Of a stretch of 64,000 bases of DNA, positions 11,201 to 20,730 are shown piece by piece (position 1 is the first letter of the stretch; each line of letters starts with the position of its first letter). The notes below the pieces were generated by a model. That model made no database searches. It saw only the letters and a list, made by a program, of their open reading frames with translations, and had not been told where the DNA came from. Origin of the DNA: Sepioteuthis lessoniana (taxonomy: Eukaryota; Mollusca; Cephalopoda; Myopsida; Loliginidae). The stretch lies in NCBI GenBank assembly GCA_963585895.1, contig OY757939.1, forward strand, positions 30,725,930 to 30,789,929, in the 5' to 3' direction. Both the position numbers and the translations under genes were made by a program.

Positions 11201-14200
11201 ATGTCAAATCGAAACACAACGCAGCGTGAGACCCAGACAACAGGTCAGGGTGTCAGGATCGGCATGTGCTCCCCTGATTGCCAACATGTGGGAACATATA
11301 GTCATCCTGCGGATGCTGGTTGTTCTTTTTTCAGTTACACAAACGACAACCTAAGTTACCGCACAAACTAGAGACACCAACACAGAAAATGGATACGGGA
11401 ATACAACAAACTTACACTACAGAGTTATTTTAGAAGCACCCTAAAAACAGAAGTTATAGGAAAAGAATGATAGAAATCTGGGAAGAATGCTCTAGATTTC
11501 AGACAACAAGCTTAAGACACGCTGACCAAGTTAGGACGATCATAAAGAAAGGTTGATTTTCTAATTTTGAAATATTAGAAATACACCAAAAAGTAAATAT
11601 GGAATCAAAGCAACAAGACCCTGATAATCGACACACCAAATACTGAAAATAAATAAAATAATCGACACACCAAATACTGAAAAACAAGAACGATCTAACC
11701 AAAATGAACCACAAAGTAATAATAATCGAAAGAACACGAATCCTAACCACACAGAAAGAAACACTAACTCAAGAAGAAGAAATGATTATAGAAAATTTCA
11801 AGAGAATTATGTCTAAAAAGAAGACTAGATTATCATCGCTAAGAAACCAAAACTGAAAAAAAAAAAAAAATTAACGATTATAAACACACATCTCAACGAA
11901 AAACATCACAGAATTAAACAAACTAATCTACACAGGAGCGAAATTAGTCAGTGATATAATCAGTGTTCCTCAAAAGAACATGAGCAGAAACTCAAAACCT
12001 GGATGGGAAATTCGACTGCAAACGTGGATAAGAAATCTTCGACAAGCAAAAAAGATAAGACACAGGAGAACGCTGTATTATTTTTGAACGAAAAGGAAAA
12101 AGCAACTCAACAAGTAAAACAAACGATACAACACGAGGAAATAAACTTGAAAATACTTGCAAAAGAAGGATGACTAAAAAGGTACAGGATAAAACAATAC
12201 AAAACGAAACGGCATTCCAAAACAGCGAAAAAAATTCTATCGGCTAGTAGGGGGTAAGCACACCCAGACATACCAACAACCGGATGATAAAGAAACAAAA
12301 TAATTTGGGAGCAAAATATGGTAACAGAAAAGCCGATTGGATAAGCAATATGGGAAAAGAGAAGAACTCGAAGAATGATCGAACGTGAAAATACAATTCG
12401 ATTCACTCAGGGTAACACACGAAAAAGTACCAAATTGGAAAATGCTAGGACATTATACTGGTTTAAAAAATCACTTCCATCCATGATAGAATGGCTATCA
12501 AAATGAATAGATGCCAACAAGAAAGACATACCCCAATGGATGACAAAAGAAAAACCACTCTGATCCAAAAAGCCCCCCCCCAATACTAACGGCACAAATT
12601 AGGGAGGAGATATACAATTCGCTAATAAGCTGCGAACTTTTCTCCGAGGAACAGAAAGGACGCTGCAAGTGGACCAGAGATACAATAGAGCTACTATACA
12701 CTGATCAATACATCCTCAAGGAGAGAAAGACGAGACGGAAAAATCTTTCTAGGGTGTGGATTGATAACAAAAAGAATATAATATAGTACCGAAAGCTGAA
12801 TGATAGACTGTCTCAAAATGTACAAGATATCCGGCGAAGTCATAAAGTTTATCGAGAATACCATGGAAAACTGAAGATTCGAACTGACAGCAGGAGATAA
12901 AAGCTTAACTGAGGTGAAAATCAATGGAGGGGTCTTCCAGGGAGATGCACAGCCATCATTACAATTTTAATAGCTATTAATCCACTCATCACTAACTTAG
13001 GAAATTCACTGGCGGATACAAACTTCATAAATCGTAAGAAGAAATCAGCCACCTAATGTACACGGACGATATCAAACTGTTTGCTAAAAGTGAGAAAGAA
13101 TTGGAAACCTTAATACAGGCAGGGAGAATATACTGTCAAGATATAAGGATAGAATTTACCAGAGAAAAATGTACCATGCTAATAATGAAAAGTGGAAACG
13201 ACATAGGACGCAAGGAATAGAACTACCAAATCGAGATAAAATCAGAAGACTCGGAGAGAAGGAAACTTACAAATATCCTGGAATATTAGAAGCGAACACC
13301 ATTAAAAATGCGAAAATGGTAGGAAAAAAAAAAAGAAAAAAGAATACCTCAGGAGAACGAGAAAATCACTCGAAACCAAATTACATTGCAGAAATTTAAT
13401 CAAAAGGATAGATACCTAGGCTGCCCACACTAGTAAGATACTCAGGACCATTCTTAAAGGGGACCAAGAACTCCAACAAATGGACCAGAGAACCAGAAAA
13501 CTCATGAGGATACATAAAGCTTCGCACCCAAGAGATGACGTAGATAGACTATATGTGCCGAGAAATAAAAAGGAGGAAGAGGACTTACCAGCATTCAAGA
13601 TAGCATCAATATATCGATACAACGACTAGAAGGCTACATAAAAAAGTACGGAAGAAGACTGATTACAGCCACCAGAAATTATACAGACAACAAAAGCATC
13701 AACAAAGCAAAAATAACCAGAAAACAAAAATGGGAAGAAAAACAACTGTATGGACATCCTAAGCGACTAAAACGCGAAATCTCTCACGAGAAAACTTGGA
13801 CATGGCTAAGAAAGGGAAACCTTAAGAGAGAAACTGAATCTCATCTGATGGCAGCACAAAACAACGCCAAGACAACTATGTCAAACCAAGAATAGACAAG
13901 ACACAACAAAATAGCAGATGTAGACTATGTGGTGATGGAGACAAACGATCAATCACATTTGAATATGCAACAAATTAGCACAGAAAGAGTATATGACTAG
14001 ACTCGACTGAGCGGGGGAAGGTGATCCACTGGGAATTGTGCAGGAATTTTAAATTTGACCAAACAAACAACCCAGAATCCGTTCAAGAAAACTAAACGCA
14101 CAAACTGGGATTTTGAGATACAAACGGATCATCAAATCTCGGCCAGACGACCAGACCTAACAACAACAAAAAAAAAAAAGAAAAAGAAAAAAAGAGAACC

Positions 14201-14555
14201 TGCCGAATAGTGGACTTTGCTTTTCTGAGCGACCGCAAGGTAAAACTGAAGAAAGGTGAAAAGAATGATAAATGCCATGACCTTGTTAGAGAATAGTAAA
14301 AACTATGGAACATAAAGGTGAAGGTGATGCCAATTGTAATTGGTACGCTCGGTACAGTCGCTAAAGGATTGGAACTGGAGGACTTGGAAATAATTGGACG
14401 AGTGGAGACCATCCAAACTACAGCAGTGTTGAAATCAGCCAGAATACTAAGAAGAGTCCTGGAGACTTGAGGAGACTTGTTGTCACTCAGACTCCAGTGG
14501 AAAACCATCAGCTAAGGCTGGTGTGAAAAACTCTGAAATGAGTAAAATAATAATA
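11201..14555 (+). pseudogene. LINE-R copy B, near full length, inactivated
   Basis: A plausible first Met lies at 11201, followed by a Cys/His-rich segment (CSPDCQHVGTYSH). Then come the RMIEIWEECSRF region, the linker around 11900-12300 (KPGWEIRLQTWIRNLRQ), the RT fingers near 12540-12960, and YTDD at 13059-13070 in place of YMDD. Thumb and connector follow, and the endonuclease and C-terminal region reach about 14520. The element ends in AAAATAATAATAATAATAAT. Numerous frameshifts and stops break it, and a 34-bp tandem duplication at 11624-11691 adds another. It is the longest LINE-R copy here, at about 3.3 kb. Confidence 0.85.
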
Positions 14556-15905
14556 ATAATAATAGACGAAGTCATAAACTTTATCGACAAAACTATGAAA
14601 ACCTGGAGAGTTGAATTGAGAGCAGGAGGAAGATTAGCTGAAGCAAAGATCCAAAGAGGTATTTTCCAAGGAGATGCTCTATCACCCATACTATTCATAA
14701 TTGCCATGATGCCACTTAACCACATACTCAGAAAATACACAGCCGGATACAAACTTAGTAGATCGCAGGAAAAAGTTAATCATTTAATGTACATGGACGA
14801 CATCAAACTATTTGCAAAAAATGAAAAAGAACTGGAAACCCTAATACACACAGTCAGAATATACAGCCGGGACATAGGAATGGAATTTGGCATTGAAAAG
14901 TGTGCAATGCTTATAATGAAAAGTGGCAAATGGCAACTAACTGACGGAATGGAACTGCCAAACAGGGATAAGATAAAAACGCTCGCAGAAAACGAAACGT
15001 ACAAATACTTGGGCATCTTGGAGGCTGACACCATCAAACGAGTGCAAATGAAAGACAAAATTTACAAAGAATATCTCAGGAGGACTAGAAAACTACTTGA
15101 GACAAAACTCAATAGCAGAAATCTTATCAAAGAAATAAATAGATATTTCGGACCCTTACTCAAGTGGACCAGAGACGAACTTAAACAAATGGACCAAAGA
15201 ACAAAAAAACTAATGACAATGCATAAGGCTTTACATCCCAGAGACAACGTTGACAGACTATATGTTTCAAGAAAAGTGGGAGGAAGAGGACTTGTCAGCA
15301 TTGAAGACAGCGTTGACGCATCGATACAACGACTCGAAGACTATATACAAAAACACGAAGGAGGACTCATTACCGCCACCAGAAACGATACTGAGAACAC
15401 GATGAACAACAGAATGACAATAACTAGGAAACAAAAATGGGAAGGAAAACAACTCCATGGGCGGTTTAAATGACTAATAAACAATATCTCACACGACAAA
15501 ACCTGGACATGGCTAAGAAAAGGAAACTTTAAGAGAGAAACAGAATCTCTCCAAATAGCAGCACAAGACAACGCCGTAAGAATCAATCATATCAAAGCGA
15601 GAATAGATAAGACTCAACAAAATAGCAAATGCAGGCTATGTGGTGACAGAGATGAAACCATCAATCACATAATAAGCGAATGCAACAAATTAGCACAGAG
15701 GGAGTATAAGGCGAGAACTGACTGGGTCAGCAAGGTGATTCACTGGGAAATGTACAAGAAATTTAAATTTGACCATACTAACAAATGGTATATGCACAAC
15801 CCAGCACCTGTCCTAGAAAATGCCACGCATAAACTCCTATGGGACTTTAACATACAAACAGATCACCTAATCCCGGCCAGAAGACCTGACTTGATAATAA
15901 TCCAC

Positions 15906-15936
<31 letters not shown>

Positions 15937-15968
15937 TGCAAAATAGTCGACTTTGCTGTCTCGGCTGA
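14523..15968 (+). pseudogene. LINE-R copy C reverse transcriptase frame, one stop
   Basis: An open frame of 316 codons runs to a TGA at 15471-15473, and the same frame then stays open to about 15968. The domains in order are the RT core with GIFQGDALSPILF, YMDD at 14790-14801, KYLGILEAD, the thumb-like RDELKQMDQRTKKL, a CCHC knuckle (CRLCG...H...C) at 15630-15683, and the RPD of a restriction-like endonuclease at 15882-15890. The first ~13 codons are not native. They read through the (ATA)n tail of copy B, so the element proper starts near DEVINFID. A 26-base A run at 15906-15931 shifts the frame before the next catalytic aspartate (VDFAV). Codons and spacing are far better preserved than in copies A and B. 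Confidence 0.9.
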
Positions 15969-16165
15969 CCACAGAATAAAACTGAAAGAATCTGAAAAGA
16001 TGGATAAGTACCTCGACCTTGCTAGGAATTGAAAAAACTGTGGAAGATGCTGGTGACAATTATTACGAACGGCCAGAATACTGAGAAGAGTCCTGGAGAC
16101 TTGAGGAGACTTGCTGTCACTCAGACTCCAGTGAAAAACCATCTGCTAACGCTGATGTGAAAAGC
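14556..16165 (+). mobile_element. LINE-R copy C, 5'-truncated insertion
   Basis: The element starts within the RT domain immediately after copy B's (ATA)n tail. It ends around 16165 with the LINE-R terminus (TGAAAAGCTCTAATG) and AATAATAATTAT. Relative to copy B it has an internal deletion near 16050, which removes the VIGALGTV segment. Placement at the tail of another copy suggests tail-directed insertion or template switching. Confidence 0.8.
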
Positions 16166-16386
16166 TCTAATGATTGAATAATAATTATAACTTCAAGTAG
16201 CAATTATTAACACAAATACTGAAGTTTAAATTAAAAATACGAAACAATTTCAACTTGTTTACAACCTGATAAGATATACTTGAGCATTTCATCTTTCGGA
16301 TGAATAAATTTCATTGTGTATCAAGCAGTTGTTTTTATATGAACCAGATAAGCATGTCAAAATGCAGAAATATAACTAATCATTAC

Positions 16387-16825
16387 AATCATCATCATCG
16401 CCGTCAAGTCGTGCTGACAACACGGAGTTCCTTGACACTCCCTCTCGCTATCCACCCCTATCATCCATTACTCCTGGCAAGTCTTCTAGACGGCATACAT
16501 TGTCTGCACAGAGTTGATGTAAGTCCTTGCTGGTCAGCCAACACTAGTGTGTCTATATGTAGTAGTCCATAATAGAACGTCATTTATGAATTTGTCCTTA
16601 CTACACAGGAAGTGCCTAGCATGTTTTGTTCGTCTTACTTGGATGGTTTTTGAGATAGGAGGTAAGTGTCCGTACAGCTGCGATTTTATGGTGTATTGTC
16701 ACCAGAATTTGTTCAAAACAGTCCGTAGCATTCTTGTGTAGTTCCCATCTAATTTTTTTCTAGACTTTTCATTAGAGTTCAGGTGGTGAATCCATACTGT
16801 AGTACCGACACTGTCACATTTGCGA
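16387..16825 (-). pseudogene. LINE-F C-terminal fragment
   Basis: On the minus strand the fragment reads through the RML-type segment (ARNILKTVRSILV region in reverse), DELI-like, and a C-terminal TGCxLEDLP-like part. It ends in GATGATGATTG at 16387. Stops and frameshifts are frequent. The tail and the conserved C-terminus are the same as in the copy at 58946-59506. Confidence 0.7.
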
Positions 16826-17054
16826 CCGAAAGGATTTAAAGTTTGAATTTAGTATTCTCATTTTTCGTGAAACGTTTTATTACTAAGAAAATAAGTTTCA
16901 GAATTTTCGTTACACTAGCAGTTTCAGCCAGCTACGCTTTTTACTTTATCATGGTGCCTGTAAGAAGACCGGAAAATCTATAAGCTGAAAAGGCGTTATC
17001 AAAATGAGAAACAAAAAATCAGTACATTTACTGAGTAGAATAATAATAATAATA

Positions 17055-17150
17055 GTAGAGCAAACTTGGTCTTTAACCTTGGTAAGTCAACCAATCTAGG
17101 AGAAGGAAAACTCTGAATTCAAAACTAGCTGTACTCTTGTGGAATCTTGA
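17055..17150 (+). mobile_element. SINE-B fragment
   Basis: It contains the SINE-B middle: TTGGTAAGTCAACCAATCTA, GGAGAAGGAAAACTCTGAAT and TCAAAACTAGC. Confidence 0.6.
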
Positions 17151-17154
17151 CCAA

Positions 17155-17285
17155 TTCAATGTTAATGTATAGAAAAATCGCAAGGAAGCGCCATTGTTGG
17201 TGCCTCATAGAGTAAAAATTGTTTTACAAAGTATCAAAATTAAAAGTGTTTTATTGTTTTCATGCCATTGTAGGTTGGTTGGTTG
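17155..17285 (+). repeat. diverged duplicate of 18376-18480
   Basis: Both stretches share TTAATGTATAGAAA, a middle with AAAATG or AAAATT runs, and TTTTATTGTTTTCATGCCAT followed by GGTTGGTTG-like text. The unit is not recognised. Confidence 0.5.
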
Positions 17286-17549
17286 GCGTAGGAATTTGAT
17301 AAATAATGTATAATAAAGATAAAAAGATCATCTAATAATTTCAAATACGTGAAGTAGAGTGTCTCAATACAGATGGGACCCATGTGACTGCTAATAACTC
17401 TACTACTAATAATGTTGTGTTCTTTTTTCTTTCAGATTTGAAAATAGTATAACTATAACAACTATTAGTCCTTGATTACAATGCCTTAGCCAAGAAAGGA
17501 AAAATATTTTGCCTCACTACTTATTTGGAGACAAAATCATTCAAAACTG

Positions 17550-17840
17550 TTTCAAAACAGATGCAGCGCATTAATATGATCATGATTTATTACTAAGACA
17601 AGAAACAAAAAAAAAAAAAAAAAAGAAAGGAAGAAGATTACCTGTCTTAGAAGCTGATAAAATAAAAAAAATTTAAAATTGATTTGATGTCTCAAGCTGA
17701 AAGGGTGCATTTTTTACAAATGTTCCAAATGACCGCCATTGCGTTTGTCTCAGTAATAAATCATTACTATATTAATTAGTTGCATGTATTTTGAGATACC
17801 TTGTATATTAATGGATTGTATCTATTTTGAGATACCCTGT
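17550..17840. mobile_element. MITE-T copy with a doubled right end
   Basis: The left end (CAGATGCAGCGCATTAATATG) and the right end (CATATTAATT-like, GTTGCATGTATTTTGAGATACC) match the MITE at 8305-8553. A second right end (ATTAATGGATTGTATCTATT, TTGAGATACCCTGTA) follows immediately to 17840. The middle contains an A-rich insertion near 17608-17625. Confidence 0.65.
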
Positions 17841-18375
17841 ATTTTCTTTCAGAGGAAATGAAGACATGAACAGATTTTACAGAAGAAAAAATAAATTTTT
17901 GATCAATAAAAATCAGGAGGACATTTTTCTAAAGGGACTCTATAACTTCAAAAAAAGAAACAAGAAGGCCAACCTTAAATAATTCAAAATAGCGTCCATG
18001 ACTAACATTAGAAAGATAGTTAAGAGTGTAATAACAATGATTTATATTAATTATAGGGATAATGACTTTGATGGAAATGCTGTTATAACATCTAAAGATA
18101 AGAAGAATAACAGTAGATAATTCTGGTTTCATTAGTGAGGGTTGTTGCTGGGCAACGTGATAGAGACGTTAGGTGAACTGATTTTTCAAACGTACCTAAT
18201 TTGAAAACATTAAAATCGAGACGTGACAGTTTCGTGAACCTTCCTTGATTTGAAATAGATTTTTTATCACCTGCTTTAATGTAATAATTAACTCTTTTAT
18301 AGACGGAGCGACATTGTTGTTGTTTTATGACATAGCTTAATATAAGGCATTTTCCTACTAGCAACTCGTTGAAAT

Positions 18376-18480
18376 ATTCAACGTTAATGTATAGAAACAT
18401 CTCTAAGAGGCACATTGTGGTGTTCTTCGCAAAATGATAATGAAAGTGTTTCATTGTTTTCATACCATCGTTGGTTGATT
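18376..18480 (+). repeat. diverged duplicate of 17155-17285
   Basis: It shares the GTTAATGTATAGAAAC start and the TTTCATTGTTTTCATACCAT end with the upstream copy. Confidence 0.5.
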
Positions 18481-18511
18481 GTATATATCAACCCTTGTAG
18501 GTTATATATTA

Positions 18512-18557
18512 TTATTATATTAATGGTTTGCATCTATTTTGAGATACCCTGTATAAA
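18512..18557. mobile_element. isolated MITE-T right end
   Basis: TTATTAATGG-like text is followed by TTGCATCTATTTTGAGATAC and CCTGTAT, identical in layout to the ends at 17803 and 17840. Confidence 0.6.
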
Positions 18558-18950
18558 AGAAAAAAGCGTAAAGACCTCATTTACCCTTCTATACACAATA
18601 GCCTAGATACAAGGACCTATCCCTCCTCTCAGAGGGATGTTTCGTGCCCAGCTAACAGAAACCCGACACTACAAAAGGATACACAGCATATAATATGTCA
18701 TTGGTTGGTTGCGTTTTTCGGCATATCAACCCTTATAGGTTATTTAATGCCAAATCCTGTTTATACATATATATTAGATATATATGGTTTGTAAACGAAT
18801 AGTTTGTAGATAACAATTTTTAAACGAGTCAGAACTCATTCATTTGCACAGAAAGGGTTTAAAGCATTGCTATCAAACATTAATAATTCTATTCAACATT
18901 ATTTATCTGTTTGCACACAGTTAAATTGTTCCAAGTATTACTATGTAATA

Positions 18951-19178
18951 TGTTGTATAGTGGCTCGTACCACGTGACTTCCGGTATCGCGGGGGTATAA
19001 AAAGCGTCGTGATTCTTAAGTACGAAGTTTCTGCAAGATCGTGGTCAGTAGTAAGACCAACTTCGGACGTAACACCCACAGCGCATGACTTATAAGATTT
19101 GTTGGACTGTATCACTTCAGTTATTAAATAATCAACTCTTTATTTCACTGTGTATCTCTTCCTTACCACGATATAACT
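18951..19178 (+). mobile_element. solo LTR, 228 bp, with 5-bp target duplication
   Basis: The sequence starts TGTTGTATAGTGGC and ends CGATATAACT. It is flanked by TAATA on both sides (18946-18950 and 19179-19183). It holds a GGGGGTATAAAAAG core promoter and a later ATTAAATAATC that may serve polyadenylation. It sits inside a CTR, which confirms both edges. A 5-bp duplication fits Ty3/gypsy- or BEL-type elements. The strand is inferred from the TATA box. No internal coding region remains. Confidence 0.75.
18996..19003 (+). promoter_or_regulatory. TATA box of the solo LTR
   Basis: TATAAAAA follows a GC-rich GCGGGGG and lies 46 bases from the LTR start, the usual layout of a U3 promoter. A CACGTG E-box-like palindrome lies just upstream at 18971-18976. 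Confidence 0.55.
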
Positions 19179-19470
19179 TAATACTAATTATTCAATTTAA
19201 CATTAGTCATTTGTTTGGACACACTTAAATGGTTTCAAGTATAGAAAAAGGTTTAACTATTTCCATTTGACTCATAAATGACACACTGACAAGTACAACC
19301 ACTCTGGATCAGTGTGGACCTTGAAGTAATGTCAATGAAGGGATATTCCACATTCCCTAAAGTTCCAGGATGCATTTTAGTGTCATATCCAGGTTACTTG
19401 TAGAGTCAAAGTCTTACTCCTCTGCAATGATAAAGTCGGCCGATTCTACAGCCCGTAGCAGATTGGGCTG

Positions 19471-20080
19471 ATGCAATGCCTTATATTATCTCTCATACAT
19501 ACAAATGTGTCTATATTTCCATACAACAAAACAACTAAGGAAACTTTTCTCAAATATTTAAGTCTCTCACAAACTTTAATACCTTTTATTAACTTAACAC
19601 ACACATACATGCCCTAAAAGTATTTTCTATATACACACTTTCAGCCATTCTTTTTGTATCTCATTTCTTTATATATTCTATTTTCTATTTACTTTTGCTC
19701 CGGTAAAAGAAAATGTTGATTGTTAATTGTTTTTATTGTAATGGTTTCTAGATCAGGGTGTTTCATCATATCTAAAATTGAATTACTCTTTCTCAGGAAA
19801 AAAGATACCACAAAATTTCTGCTGTAAATTGAACCCCAGACAGCAGGGTGATTTCTGTATTGGAGTAGTTCAGAATATCGCAGTAATATGTAGAATATAA
19901 AGAGATTAGATATATTTTGGTTGATTTTGAAAAAACGAACACAAAAAATAAAGAATTCCTGTTCCTTGCCAGTGATTGATGTCTATTATTTACCGCTAGG
20001 TGACACAAAAGCTCATTACCAAAGGTATCTACCCAAATAGTTCTGCTAACACTGGAAGATGTGGTCAAAGTAATATATAT
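19471..20080. other. no recognisable feature
   Basis: AT-rich spacer with short frames on both strands, none with a recognisable domain. Confidence 0.5.
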
Positions 20081-20081
20081 G

Positions 20082-20235
20082 TGTTGTATACTATAATGTG
20101 TGGATATACATCAATAATAACAATAGTACAAATACGTATACAAATACTTTTACAAATACAGGCGGCCTCTGTTGTTTAAGATGCGAACGGGCTTATTAAT
20201 TTCTGGCTTCGGCCCATGGCGACACAATTTTTAAG
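20082..20235. repeat. direct repeat, left copy
   Basis: Starts TGTTGTATACTATAATG, contains AATACGTATACAAATAC, and ends GCTTCGGCCCATGGCGACAC. The right copy is at 20582-20730. The two differ at many sites and have small indels. Confidence 0.7.
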
Positions 20236-20240
20236 ACTGA

Positions 20241-20577
20241 GACAATCGTCGATAAGGGCTTATATCGATGATATGACCGTTACAACCATATCCACAATCG
20301 GCGCAAAATGGATTTTTAAAAAGCATAGAAAAACTAGTCACATGGGCCAGAATGAGTTTCAGCGCATCAAAGTCTCGGTCACTCATTCTTAAGAAGGGTA
20401 TTGCACTAGAGAAAGAGCGTTTTAAATTGTCGGATGAATTTATCCCAACAATACAAGAAAAATAAATTTAGAGCTTAGAAAAACGTATTGACCACTCCTT
20501 AAGGGATGCGGTAGCAATACAAGAGACAAAAGCCAACCTTGAGAAATGGTTGACTAAAGTTGACAAATCCGGTTAAT
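20241..20577 (+). pseudogene. LINE-E reverse transcriptase fragment with intact YIDD
   Basis: This 337-bp stretch is a near copy of the reverse complement of about 25557-25900 in the LINE-E relic. It encodes IRAYIDDMTVTTISTIGAKW and the following MGQNEFQRIKVSVTHS region. The catalytic pair is Asp-Asp at 20267-20272, whereas the longer copy has Asp-Asn. It begins at GAGACAATC and ends at CCGGTTAAT. Direct repeats lie on both sides. It is too short to act alone. Confidence 0.88.
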
Positions 20578-20581
20578 TAGT

Positions 20582-20730
20582 GTTGTATAATCACGATGAT
20601 CATAATCACAACAGTACAATCACAACAATACAATACATATACAAATACAAGCGGGCGGACTCTGTCGTTTCAGAAACGAACGGGTTTATTAATTCCTGGC
20701 TTCGGTCCATGGTGACACGAAGAGAGAGAC
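20582..20730. repeat. direct repeat, right copy
   Basis: TGTTGTATAATCACG leads into ACATATACAAATACAAGC and ends GCTTCGGTCCATGGTGACAC, matching the left copy at 20082-20235. Confidence 0.7.

Larger units (their letters stand above)
18701..19470 (-). mobile_element. CTR copy split by a solo LTR
   Basis: On the minus strand the head starts near 19470 (AGCCCAATCTGCTACGGG). The B-module units lie near 18800-18950 and 19179-19250, and the tail ends at about 18701. Removing 18951-19178 plus one TAATA copy restores the continuous B-module text seen in other CTRs (TATTACTATGTAATACTAAT). Confidence 0.8.

Noticed and set aside
14092..14508. 138-codon minus-strand frame
   Set aside because: Antisense of the LINE-R copy B C-terminal region and its A-rich stretch.
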